Part shown: piece by piece, positions 17,493-25,257 of the stretch
Numbering within the stretch: the first letter of the stretch is position 1
Layout: the number at the start of each line of letters is the position of its first letter
From: Spirochaetales bacterium
GTDB lineage: Bacteria; Spirochaetota; Spirochaetia; SZUA-6; RPPD01
NCBI GenBank assembly: GCA_016929065.1
Contig: JAFGJO010000028.1
Span: forward strand, 36,311 to 100,310
Length of the DNA stretch: 64,000 bases
Direction of reading: 5' to 3'
Position numbers and translations under genes: made by a program
The notes under the pieces: generated by a model
Told to the model about the DNA's origin: nothing
Databases searched by the model: none
Seen by the model: only the letters and a program-made list of their open reading frames with translations

Positions 17493-17981
17493 CTACAACT
17501 GGGCTTTTACCTGCTGCAGCTGCGCGACATGGTTTTTTTCTTCATTGATGATGGTTTCAAGGTGCTCTTTTCCAAGTCGTTCCGGAACCAGATCTTTCAA
17601 TCCCGTATAATACAGAATCGATTTTTTTTCAAGCCCCAAAGCAATATCCAGTATTTCCTGTATTGTTTCCTTTCCCGTCAGGGCATCCGCAGCAGAGGGA
17701 CTTCCCTCACCGCCATGTGCATCTGCCATTGCGTTGAGATATAACATCGCCTCCTGGTATGGGTCAAAACTCTTTTCTGCTGAATACACGGCGGCAAGAG
17801 AATCTTTCATCTCCAGAAAGATCTTTTTATGGACATCTTCCATTTTTGCCAGGTTTTCAAGCAGTGATGCATGGCTGTCTCCCTTATGAATTTCCGCTGC
17901 TTTCCGGTAAAACGCGGCGCCATTTTCCTCGATTTTTACTGCTACTGAAAATATTTCATCTGCATTAAACTGTATTCCCAT
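17493..17981 (-). CDS. rubrerythrin/ferritin-like diiron protein
   Basis: A 162-residue four-helix protein with the paired carboxylate/histidine ligands of the rubrerythrin family: EENGAAFY in helix 1, MEDVHKK in helix 2, LEKKSILYY in helix 3 and NEEKNHVAQL in helix 4. It lacks the C-terminal rubredoxin domain of full rubrerythrin, so it would need an external electron donor for peroxide reduction. Such proteins protect anaerobes from oxygen and peroxide. A GAGGGA site precedes the ATG. A small cysteine-rich gene lies directly upstream on the same strand and might be its partner. Confidence 0.85.
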   Translation of the reverse strand: MGIQFNADEIFSVAVKIEENGAAFYRKAAEIHKGDSHASLLENLAKMEDVHKKIFLEMKDSLAAVYSAEKSFDPYQEAMLYLNAMADAHGGEGSPSAADALTGKETIQEILDIALGLEKKSILYYTGLKDLVPERLGKEHLETIINEEKNHVAQLQQVKAQL

Positions 17982-18023
17982 AGTCCCTCACTTTCAAGAG
18001 ATTCTGTGCTCTCCTGCCGGTTT

Positions 18024-18197
18024 CTATTCGAGCGGCATCGGGTTGCAAAGATTTTCCTTGTTGTCTGCCACTCGGCCGCAGTTAAAACAAATATATTTTG
18101 GTGCAGAGGTAATCTGTTTGATCTCTTCAAACATCTGTTTGCTTGCCAAAACGCAAAGATGTCCTTTATGATCCCCTGTGCATGTTTCATTTGCCAT
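18024..18197 (-). CDS. small cysteine-rich protein
   Basis: A 57-residue protein with five cysteines: ETC and HLC near the N terminus, CFNC in the middle, and LC near the end. The CFNCG knuckle resembles rubredoxin or zinc-ribbon sites, so it probably binds zinc or iron. I chose ATG 18197 because GGAGG lies six bases upstream; an upstream extension has no site. It lies directly upstream of the rubrerythrin-like gene on the same strand, 42 bases before its ATG. I do not recognise a named family. Confidence 0.65.
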   Translation of the reverse strand: MANETCTGDHKGHLCVLASKQMFEEIKQITSAPKYICFNCGRVADNKENLCNPMPLE

Positions 18198-18280
18198 TCT
18201 GTTCCTCCAGATAAAAGACTCTACAAAAATTATCAAGCAAAAGATTCGCTGAAATTGCGAACAATGTCAAGAGGCAGTGC

Positions 18281-18865
18281 TTACTCTGTTGTCAGTTCAC
18301 GCACAATCGGGCCGGGATACCCCATATCAGCGAGAATTTGTCTCGCCGCATCCAGATTGTCCCTGCTTACATGCTTCACAAACGTCCGGGTATATCCGGC
18401 AGCAGTGACCTCGTAATACACCGAGAAGCCTTTCGCTTTTAATTTTTCTCCAAGAACAAAGGCATTGTCCTTGTTCCGGAATGATGCAACCTGAATGATA
18501 TAATGGTTCGCCGGTTCCGGGCGGGTAAGGATCTCAAGGCGCACACGGGCAGTCCCGGCGCCCACCATTCCGATTTCTTCGGCAGCGATCCTTGACAAAT
18601 CAATAATACGGCCTGCGACAAACGGCCCGCGGTCATTAATCCGTACTGTTGTACTCTGGCTGGTTTCAAGACTGGTTACTTTTACCATTGTCCCGAACGG
18701 AAGCGTTTTATGTGCAGCCGTATGTTTTTCGGTATCAAATATTTCCCCATTGGCGGTTTTTCGGCCCTGAAATTTTCCGCCGTACCAGGATGCGTACCCT
18801 TCTTCTGCAGAGAGGCATACAATGCCCCCGAGCAGAAAAACAGACAACAATAAAATCCATTTCAT
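18281..18865 (-). CDS. rlpA: septal ring lytic transglycosylase RlpA-like, with SPOR-like domain
   Basis: A 194-residue secreted protein: signal peptide MKWILLLSVFLLGGIVCLSA, then the double-psi beta-barrel (GYASWYGGKFQGRKTANGE ... RINDRGPFVAGRIIDLS) at about 22-115, and a C-terminal SPOR-like domain (YIIQVASFRNKDNA ...) at about 125-190. RlpA proteins cleave glycan strands lacking stem peptides, and SPOR domains bind such denuded septal peptidoglycan. The aspartate of NDRGPF is present. I chose ATG 18865 because it begins the signal peptide; an in-frame GTG at 18901 overlaps the PilZ gene. No clear ribosome-binding site, so coupling to the PilZ gene is likely. Confidence 0.9.
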   Translation of the reverse strand: MKWILLLSVFLLGGIVCLSAEEGYASWYGGKFQGRKTANGEIFDTEKHTAAHKTLPFGTMVKVTSLETSQSTTVRINDRGPFVAGRIIDLSRIAAEEIGMVGAGTARVRLEILTRPEPANHYIIQVASFRNKDNAFVLGEKLKAKGFSVYYEVTAAGYTRTFVKHVSRDNLDAARQILADMGYPGPIVRELTTE

Positions 18866-18884
18866 ATTCTGTTTATCGGCAGGA

Positions 18885-19220
18885 TTATTCGGCTTCAACA
18901 CTGCCGATCGAAAATTCCTCTATCAGCTGACGGTGTTTATCTGATATTTTTGTAAACATGAGGCCATTGTCATAAAGTCCGTCATTGGGCTTTGACCACA
19001 TAACCTTTGCATGTGCGATAATTTCTTCTGCGGTTTTCGGGAGGGAAAAAATAATGACGACCAGATCATTTTTTGCCATAGGCGTATCGGATGTCGTAAT
19101 GCAGACCCCCCCAAGGCTGATATCCTTTGATGTGGAAAACGCTGCTTTTTTATCCTTGACAGATTGATAGCTTATCCTGGTGTGAAGAAGAAACCGGTGA
19201 TATTCCCTGCGTTCATTCAT
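18885..19220 (-). CDS. PilZ domain protein
   Basis: A 111-residue single-domain PilZ protein. The cyclic-di-GMP contacts are present: the N-terminal arginine motif NERREYHRF and DISLGG about 25 residues later. It would act as a cytoplasmic adaptor changing shape on binding c-di-GMP. AGGAGG precedes the ATG. It lies between the sigma-factor gene and rlpA, which begins 19 bases after its stop; the target is unknown. Confidence 0.88.
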   Translation of the reverse strand: MNERREYHRFLLHTRISYQSVKDKKAAFSTSKDISLGGVCITTSDTPMAKNDLVVIIFSLPKTAEEIIAHAKVMWSKPNDGLYDNGLMFTKISDKHRQLIEEFSIGSVEAE

Positions 19221-19281
19221 GACAGCACCTCCTGACAGACATGGTGTTTAAACGCACTGTATCCATATCCGGGAATATCTA

Positions 19282-20286
19282 TTACACGCAATCTTTCAAT
19301 TCGCGGATCAGCTTGAAATGCCGGAGTTTCGCAATGGCCTTTTCCTGGATTTGGCGGACCCGTTCCCTGGTAATGCCGAGCATTTTTCCTGTTTCTTCCA
19401 GGGTAAAGGGGCCTTCCCCTGCCAGTCCAAAACGGAGCTGTATAATGCGCATTTCCCGGTCGGAAAGCTGGCGAAGTACTCTGCGGATGGTATTCTGAAG
19501 AGTTACAGAAAACACGCTTTCAAACGGCATTTTTGAATTGTCGTCCGGAATTAAATCGGAAAGCCGGGTGACATTTTCGTCGTCAACAGTTGTATCCAAA
19601 GAGGTTGTTTCCTGGGAGAGCTTGACGATGTCTTTAATCTTTGTAATCGGAAGGTTCATGTATTGGGCAAGTTCTTCGTCGCGCGGGTCTCGGCCAAGTT
19701 CCTGGGCAAGATGTTTTGCCACAAAATAGCATTTTTTTATCATGTTCAGCATATGAACGGGAATGCGAATGACGCGCCCCTTGTCTGCCAGGGATTTTAT
19801 AATTGCCTGCTTGATCCACCAGGTACCATACGTGGAAAATCTGCAGCCTTTTCGGTAATCGAACCGTTCTACCGCTTCGATCAGCCCTATATTTCCCTCA
19901 TCGATGAGATCCAGGAGACTCAATCCCCGGTGTTTATATTGTTTTGCAATCGATACAACAAGCCGGAGATTCGAATTGATCATCTTGTTTTTCAGGGAAG
20001 CAAGACGGGATTCCATTTTATCGGATTCACTCAGATACACTGATTTTGTGATCTTTTTTCTCCGCAGGGAGCTGATCAGACCATTCAGTTTTTTTCTGGT
20101 CATTGAAATCTTTTTGCCGATATCCTTTTCTTCTTCACCAAGAAGAAGAGGATATCGGGAGATTTGCTTGAGATACAATGCGAGCGGATCGGTCTCGAAC
20201 GTACCGGAATGATACTCTTCATGCCCGTCAAATATTTTGGTTTTAATCAAATCAAAAGTCTTTGGAAGGAGGAGTTGTTTGCTCAT
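19282..20286 (-). CDS. RNA polymerase sigma-70 family factor (group 2-like)
   Basis: A 334-residue sigma factor with region 1.2 (DPLALYLKQISRYPLL), region 2 (NLRLVVSIAKQYKHRGLSLLDLIDEGNIGLIEAVERFDYRKGCRFSTYGTWWI, shown as positions ~115-170), region 3 and region 4 with the helix-turn-helix LEETGKMLGITRERVRQI. It lacks the large region 1.1 of a typical RpoD, so it looks like a group 2 factor such as RpoS, although a small housekeeping factor is not excluded. A GGGGG sequence precedes the ATG. The 134-base gap upstream is AT-rich and holds no gene. Confidence 0.9.
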   Translation of the reverse strand: MSKQLLLPKTFDLIKTKIFDGHEEYHSGTFETDPLALYLKQISRYPLLLGEEEKDIGKKISMTRKKLNGLISSLRRKKITKSVYLSESDKMESRLASLKNKMINSNLRLVVSIAKQYKHRGLSLLDLIDEGNIGLIEAVERFDYRKGCRFSTYGTWWIKQAIIKSLADKGRVIRIPVHMLNMIKKCYFVAKHLAQELGRDPRDEELAQYMNLPITKIKDIVKLSQETTSLDTTVDDENVTRLSDLIPDDNSKMPFESVFSVTLQNTIRRVLRQLSDREMRIIQLRFGLAGEGPFTLEETGKMLGITRERVRQIQEKAIAKLRHFKLIRELKDCV

Positions 20287-20420
20287 TGTGCCCCCAATCT
20301 ATTATTTATATCAAATTTGAATAAAATCTATAATATCTTTAAATAAATGTCAAGACTAAATATACAAAAAATATAAAATATCTTTAAAATATTCATTAAT
20401 TTCAAGTTTTTTGGAGATTT

Positions 20421-21233
20421 TTAGTTTCTGGAGGAGAGAATTGCAGCAGGATCCATATAGGTTCGTTTGGCAGCGTGCCAGACAATAAACAGGAGAGAGG
20501 ACTTTGTTTCATGGAACCACGTCCCCATTCTGCCGATTGCACTGCCGGTTTCCACTTCTTCACCCACTGTTACCACGAGGTCATTGTTGCCGAGGTATCC
20601 GTAGACATACCCGTCCTCTGACTGAACAAGGACCACATTTCCATATCCGCGGTACGGATTTGCCCAAATGACGCGGCCGCTGCTCGAAGAATACACCAGG
20701 TCGCCCCTCGTCCCTTCGATGAGGATTCCCTGCATTTTTCCATTATAGGATTCACGGGCCCCCGGATGCGGCCAGCTCAACCTGTTTTTGGGATCGAAAG
20801 AGGCCGTTGTCCCGGTTGTGCCTGCTGCCGCCTTTGAATCATTTCCGGAATCTGCAGCTTTTCCTCCCGGAATGACGATTGTCTGCCCGGTTCTCAATGA
20901 AGCCGCATCTTTAATATTATTTGCGGACATGAGGTCATTGACATCAATATCATAGTGGCGGGCGATACTGTAAAAAGTATCTCCTTTTTTCACTGTGTAG
21001 CGGGACATTGAGGGGATGATTATTTTTGTCCCGACCCTTACAGACTGCACATTCGTTATTTTGTTGTATTCCATCAAAACATCGACAGGAATATCATATT
21101 TCAGGGAAATCCGGTAAAGTGTATCGCCTTTCTGGACGGTATAGGTTGTTTCATCTGCACCAAGAAGCATGCTGCAGGAGAAAAGAAAGGTGATTAAAAA
21201 TAGTATGCAACGGTTAATCTTCATAACGTTCAT
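20421..21233 (-). CDS. secreted LysM-LysM-LytM (M23-like) protein with degenerate active site
   Basis: A 270-residue exported protein: signal peptide ending near MLLGA, two LysM peptidoglycan-binding domains (about 30-74 and 78-122, each starting YTV-KGDT), a linker, then a LytM/M23 domain (about 160-265). The M23 zinc ligands are lost: the first histidine motif is absent, VLVQSEDG lacks the expected histidine, and the HLHFEV motif reads LLFIVWHAA. Similar degenerate LytM proteins (EnvC, NlpD) activate amidases rather than cut peptidoglycan. The cell-wall amidase at 40.3 kb is a possible partner. No strong ribosome-binding site distinguishes ATG 21233 from the ATG nine bases later. Confidence 0.87.
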   Translation of the reverse strand: MNVMKINRCILFLITFLFSCSMLLGADETTYTVQKGDTLYRISLKYDIPVDVLMEYNKITNVQSVRVGTKIIIPSMSRYTVKKGDTFYSIARHYDIDVNDLMSANNIKDAASLRTGQTIVIPGGKAADSGNDSKAAAGTTGTTASFDPKNRLSWPHPGARESYNGKMQGILIEGTRGDLVYSSSSGRVIWANPYRGYGNVVLVQSEDGYVYGYLGNNDLVVTVGEEVETGSAIGRMGTWFHETKSSLLFIVWHAAKRTYMDPAAILSSRN

Positions 21234-21349
21234 TACAATATTCGGCCGGAATTCGACTGAACTAAATGCAAAATACCAAATTTCTTTCAGGCAGGAAAAA
21301 GGAAAAAAGTGCTGAAGAGAGCTTTAGTGAAAAACAGAACGGGAAAAAA

Positions 21350-21422
21350 TCGGGCTGGGGAGACTTGAACTCCCGGCCTCTCGGTCCCGAACCGAGCGCG
21401 CTAGCCACTGCGCTACAGCCCG
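21350..21422 (-). tRNA. tRNA-Pro (anticodon CGG)
   Basis: A full cloverleaf: acceptor CGGGCTG/CAGCCCG, D stem GCGC/GCGC, anticodon stem CTCGG/CCGAG with loop TTCGGGA, T stem GGGAG/CTCCC with loop TTCAAGT, discriminator A. The 3' CCA is not encoded. A T run follows and could stop transcription. Confidence 0.97.
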
Positions 21423-21439
21423 TATTCAAACGGTTTAAC

Positions 21440-21469
21440 AGTATACTATTATTTAAACAGTTTAATCAA
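21440..21469 (-). promoter_or_regulatory. promoter of tRNA-Pro
   Basis: On the minus strand, TTGATT (21464-21469) and TATACT (21440-21445) with an 18-base spacer, ending 17 bases before the tRNA. It lies after the terminator of tRNA-Asp, so the two tRNAs are separate units. Confidence 0.65.
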
Positions 21470-21471
21470 TT

Positions 21472-21508
21472 AAAAAAAACCGAGCACTCAATAAATTTGA
21501 GTGCTCGG
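21472..21508 (-). terminator. terminator of tRNA-Asp
   Basis: A perfect 12-bp stem (CCGAGCACTCAA with TTGAGTGCTCGG, 21480-21491/21497-21508) and a 5-base loop, followed on the minus strand by eight T residues. It begins four bases after the tRNA-Asp discriminator. Confidence 0.92.
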
Positions 21509-21511
21509 TAA

Positions 21512-21585
21512 CGGGAGTGACGGGACTTGAACCCGCGATCCCCGGCTTGACAGGCCGGTGCGATAACCAACTTCGCCACACCCCC
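21512..21585 (-). tRNA. tRNA-Asp (anticodon GTC)
   Basis: Cloverleaf with acceptor GGGGGTG/CACTCCC (one G-T pair), D stem GCGA/TCGC, anticodon stem CCGGC/GCCGG with loop CTGTCAA, T arm GCGGG TTCAAGT CCCGT, discriminator G as expected for aspartate. No encoded CCA. Confidence 0.97.
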
Positions 21586-21663
21586 TTTTCATGCACAAAG
21601 TACACGCCTCATCCGGCTGTTTGCCCTGACACCTGAGGTATCACCGGAGCCGGAAGAAAGCAC

Positions 21664-21691
21664 AGTATAACTTTTTTTTTCAAAATGTCAA
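21664..21691 (-). promoter_or_regulatory. promoter of tRNA-Asp
   Basis: A perfect TTGACA (21686-21691) and TATACT (21664-21669) on the minus strand, 16-base spacer. The start would lie about 72 bases before the tRNA, leaving a leader that can fold into a nested hairpin (21613-21653). Confidence 0.7.
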
Positions 21692-21896
21692 GTAGGCGAA
21701 AACATTTTGAAATGAAAATAGTATAATTCTCATACCGGCCGGAAAACATATTTATGTCCTATAATTGACAATTTAGGGCTTCCATGGTAATTTTTAACAC
21801 CGCTCATACAATGCGGGAGCATAACAGGAATAGTTCAAGGATCCGGTGAAGACCGTCCTGAAAATAACAATAAATTTAACAGAAAAGGGAACGACA

Positions 21897-23474
21897 ATGG
21901 CCTCACGTGAAATACGACGAAGTAAAGAACGAATAACAAAAAATAAAAAAGAAGAAACCTCGATTACCAAAAAATTACTGCCGATTCCAACGCTCATTAT
22001 TATCGGCCTGGTTTTGTTCGGCCTGGTTTTCGGCCTGGGCAGCGGGAGTCAGCAATGGTTTAATTTCAATGAGCTCGGATTTGCCGAATACGACGGGCAT
22101 CAGATTGCCTGGAAACCCGGCAATTATTTTGCCCTGAAAATCGGCGAACTCATGAACCGGCGGGCCCAATATTCAGAAGAAGCGGCATTCAGAGCTATTC
22201 TTCCCTATATGATTTTCCACACTGCGGTCATGATTGAAGCCGAAAAAAGCGGCATTATGCTTTCGAGGGAAGAAGTTGAACAATACATTAAAAACAGCCA
22301 GATTACCTCACGGTACAATAATGCAACACCGGCAGAACGGGTCCGCATGTTCAACAATATAAAAGAACAGGCAACGGAGCTCAAGTTTTTATATACCATG
22401 TTTTCTCTCGACACTGAGCAAAATACCTCTTTGACCGATTTTATCAAACAGATGGGCGCTTATGAAAGAAAATTCCGCTATGTGCAGTGGAGTTATGAAA
22501 ATTATCCGGCTTCACAGATTATACAGTATGCCGGGGAGAACGCAGACCAGTTTAAAAAAATAAAACTGAACAGGATCTCCACGAAAGAAGAAGCAAAGGC
22601 AAGGGAAGCACTCGGAAAAATCAGAAGTTCCGCCTCTTCGTTCGAAGAACAACAGGCAGAACTCCAGGCTGATGCGGCGAATGCAGAAGCCACCTGGCAG
22701 CCCTATTACCGGCTGCTCGCGGTGATCGGCAGCAAAGAAGCAGTGGACACGATCTATACCCTGAAACGGGGTGAAGTGAGTGAACCCGTACAGGTCGGAA
22801 GCGACTGGGTTATCTATAAATGTGAAGAAGAATCTGTTGCTGCTGACCTCAAAGACATGGCAGTGATCGAGGAAATCAAGTCCTATGTCTATGATTACGA
22901 AAAAGGACGAATCCAGGAGTATTTTGAAGAAAAGGCAAGAGAGTTCAAGACAAGGGCGGAAGCGACCAGTTTTGCGGCCGCGGCCCGGGAGTTCGGCCTT
23001 AAGGAGTACACAACTGACTATTTCCCATTGAATGTGAACGGTCTTTCTTTCCTGAAACCGCTTCCGCAGCCGGTTGACGAAAAGGCTTCTCTTTCCGCTG
23101 CCCAGTCGGATATTGCTTTTTTCACCGAAGCGTTTTCAATTAATAAGGATGAAATGACCTCACCGGTGCTGCTCTCCGAGAAGGTCGCAGTACTCCAGTT
23201 TATGGAAGACCGGCAGGTCCCCGAATATGAGCTTGATAAAATCGGAACCGATTTTACCGCGAACATGCAGCAGCAGGCCAATTCGTTTCTTCAAATATTA
23301 CAGCATGTTTTTCACTCACCGTCACAGCCGTTGTATTACAGCCCGGAATCATTCCAGCAGCTGCCCTACTATTCCCTTTTTGTGGATTCATCAAAAATGG
23401 GCACTCCGGCAGAACAGGATGAACAGTTTCAAAAAGCACTTGCAGTGTATCAAAAAGCCCTTCGGGGAGAATAA
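21897..23474 (+). CDS. PpiD/SurA-like membrane-anchored peptidyl-prolyl isomerase
   Basis: A 525-residue protein with a short basic N terminus, one membrane anchor (about residues 28-46, LIIIGLVLFGLVFGLG) and a large periplasmic part. The first 130 residues after the anchor resemble the SurA_N chaperone region. A divergent parvulin-like domain follows at roughly 210-300 (RISTKEEAKAREALGKIR ... GEVSEPVQVGSDWVIYKC). This layout is typical of PpiD foldases, which help secreted and outer-membrane proteins fold. I chose ATG 21897 over an upstream GTG at 21846 because AAAGGGA lies six bases before it. A hairpin terminator follows. Confidence 0.75.
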   Translation: MASREIRRSKERITKNKKEETSITKKLLPIPTLIIIGLVLFGLVFGLGSGSQQWFNFNELGFAEYDGHQIAWKPGNYFALKIGELMNRRAQYSEEAAFRAILPYMIFHTAVMIEAEKSGIMLSREEVEQYIKNSQITSRYNNATPAERVRMFNNIKEQATELKFLYTMFSLDTEQNTSLTDFIKQMGAYERKFRYVQWSYENYPASQIIQYAGENADQFKKIKLNRISTKEEAKAREALGKIRSSASSFEEQQAELQADAANAEATWQPYYRLLAVIGSKEAVDTIYTLKRGEVSEPVQVGSDWVIYKCEEESVAADLKDMAVIEEIKSYVYDYEKGRIQEYFEEKAREFKTRAEATSFAAAAREFGLKEYTTDYFPLNVNGLSFLKPLPQPVDEKASLSAAQSDIAFFTEAFSINKDEMTSPVLLSEKVAVLQFMEDRQVPEYELDKIGTDFTANMQQQANSFLQILQHVFHSPSQPLYYSPESFQQLPYYSLFVDSSKMGTPAEQDEQFQKALAVYQKALRGE

Positions 23475-23503
23475 CCGCACATTCGGTCTGATCAAAATAT
23501 AAT

Positions 23504-23540
23504 CTATCGGCAGCAGGAAATTGCTGCCGATAGTATTTAC
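23504..23540 (+). terminator. hairpin after the PpiD-like gene
   Basis: A perfect 12-bp inverted repeat CTATCGGCAGCA (23504-23515) / TGCTGCCGATAG (23522-23533), followed by only a weak T-rich tail. A probable terminator or processing site between ppiD-like and the DUF115 gene. Confidence 0.6.
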
Positions 23541-23579
23541 ATGGAAACTCCTTGCCAGTCAAAAGGGATAAATATATAA

Positions 23580-25244
23580 ATGGACAAGACAAACGGATTT
23601 CCGCAGCTGGTTGAAACCCCCGCGGGAACAACCATTGTGTACAATGATGTCTATCTGTATTCCACCCGTGATCCCCGAAAAAGACCCTGCACAATAATCA
23701 GGCAGACAGAGTTTCTGCCGCAAACCCTTGTGTTTATTCCCTCGATCGGGCTTGGGTACGGTATTTCTGAACTCCTGAACACACTTCCCGGCCAGTGCCA
23801 TGTCCTCTGCATGGAACGGGATGAAAAGCTCATGAAGCTGGCGAAAGAGTGTATTCCCGCAGATTTTTTCCAAAACAGGAATCTGACTGTAGTGCGGGCA
23901 GACACTCCCTCTGCCGCAGTTTCCGTGTTAAACAAATTCCCACCGGGAATGTTCCGCAGGGTCGTCTCGCTGACGTTATGTGCCGGGTTCAGGATGGACA
24001 AAGCGTTCTATAATCAGGCTGAACTGTATTTGAGAGAAAAAATACAAGCATACTGGAAAAACAGGATGACACTCATTCACATGGGCCGCCTGTACACCAG
24101 AAATCTTGTTGACAATACAACCATTCTTCCCCATACCCGCGATATTTCCCGGCTCTCGCTTGAAAAGCCCGTACTCGTAGCCGGGGCAGGCCCGTCTCTT
24201 GAAAAAAGCATCGGGATAATCAGGGCAGTCAGAAATGATATCATCATTATCGCTGTTGATACCGCTGTGCCGGTACTCTGCGCCTCAAACCTGTATCCCG
24301 ACTTCATTCTCGCATTGGAAGGCCAGTTTATCAATATTCTTGATTTCCTGGCAGATATCCCCGACTCGGTGTCCCTGATTGCGGATATCGCCTCCATCCC
24401 GCAGGCAATCAGACTTTTCACCTCTCCCGGAAAACACAATACCTATCTGTTTTCCTCGGCATTTCACCCGTTATCAATTTTCCCACGTATGGAAACGGCA
24501 GGGATGCTCCCGTCATCCATACCGCCCCTGGGATCGGTGGGGGTCACCGCAGTATACCTCGCGCTTCGGCTCACCTGCCACAAGGTTCTGGTGACCGGTC
24601 TTGATTTCAGCTATCCGTTTTCAAAAAGTTATTCTGCCGGGGCGCCGATCCCCCTGCAGATGCTGTCCGGTTCCCGCCGTGAATACGCAGTCGGCCAGCT
24701 GGAATATTCGCTGTTGTTGTCACGCCCCGGATATGTGACAACAGACAAGGCGGGCAAACCGCTGAAAAGCGATATGGTGCTCGCTGCATACGCGGAAAAT
24801 GTCAAAACACTGGCAGCGGAATCCGGAAGAATTATCGAAATATCGCCGTTCGGCATGGACCTGGGCGGAATGAAATGCTATGAGGCGGCATCATTAAAGA
24901 ATATTTTTTCCCTGAACAAGAGGAATACCGGGCAGATCAAACAAAACACCCGTTTTGGGGCGACGCCGGAATCAATTATTTCATTTATTGAGAAAGAGCA
25001 GGCCATGATTGGGGAGGCTGCAGATAAAATCGGATCAATACTCAAAGACACTGCCGCTGAATCCGGCGTACTGACAGAAGAAGAAAATAAAATATTTTTA
25101 AAAACCGATTATGCCTGGTTTCATCTTCCGCATAAAAAACAGTTTCCAGATTATTCTACAGCATTTCTTACCCAGGCCCTGCTTCATTACCGCTATTTCG
25201 AGAAACGATTCGCCAGGGCAAAAGCCGCCTTGCTGCGGAAATAA
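23580..25244 (+). CDS. Maf-like (DUF115) motility-associated glycosyltransferase family protein
   Basis: A 554-residue cytoplasmic protein. Residues ~40-150 form a Rossmann-like region (FIPSIGLGYGISELLNTL ... VLCMERDEKLMKLAKECIP). The DUF115 domain follows at ~185-360, with VLVAGAGPSLEKSI and DTAVPVLCASNLYPDFILALEG. This is the arrangement of motility associated factors, which attach nonulosonic acids such as pseudaminic or legionaminic acid to flagellin in Campylobacter and Aeromonas. In spirochaetes the function is not established. No flagellin gene is adjacent, but a glycan-type operon lies at 41-48 kb. The role in flagellar glycosylation is inference. Confidence 0.75.
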   Translation: MDKTNGFPQLVETPAGTTIVYNDVYLYSTRDPRKRPCTIIRQTEFLPQTLVFIPSIGLGYGISELLNTLPGQCHVLCMERDEKLMKLAKECIPADFFQNRNLTVVRADTPSAAVSVLNKFPPGMFRRVVSLTLCAGFRMDKAFYNQAELYLREKIQAYWKNRMTLIHMGRLYTRNLVDNTTILPHTRDISRLSLEKPVLVAGAGPSLEKSIGIIRAVRNDIIIIAVDTAVPVLCASNLYPDFILALEGQFINILDFLADIPDSVSLIADIASIPQAIRLFTSPGKHNTYLFSSAFHPLSIFPRMETAGMLPSSIPPLGSVGVTAVYLALRLTCHKVLVTGLDFSYPFSKSYSAGAPIPLQMLSGSRREYAVGQLEYSLLLSRPGYVTTDKAGKPLKSDMVLAAYAENVKTLAAESGRIIEISPFGMDLGGMKCYEAASLKNIFSLNKRNTGQIKQNTRFGATPESIISFIEKEQAMIGEAADKIGSILKDTAAESGVLTEEENKIFLKTDYAWFHLPHKKQFPDYSTAFLTQALLHYRYFEKRFARAKAALLRK

Positions 25245-25257
25245 CAGGCGGGGTTCG

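Noticed and set aside
19282..20286. Reading the sigma factor as the output of the partner-switching module
   Set aside because: It is 39 kb away and nothing in the sequence links them. It is mentioned only as a testable candidate.
21707..21730. TATAAT at 21722-21727 as a promoter of the PpiD-like gene
   Set aside because: The only TTGAAA is nine bases away, and no other -35 sequence is positioned correctly.
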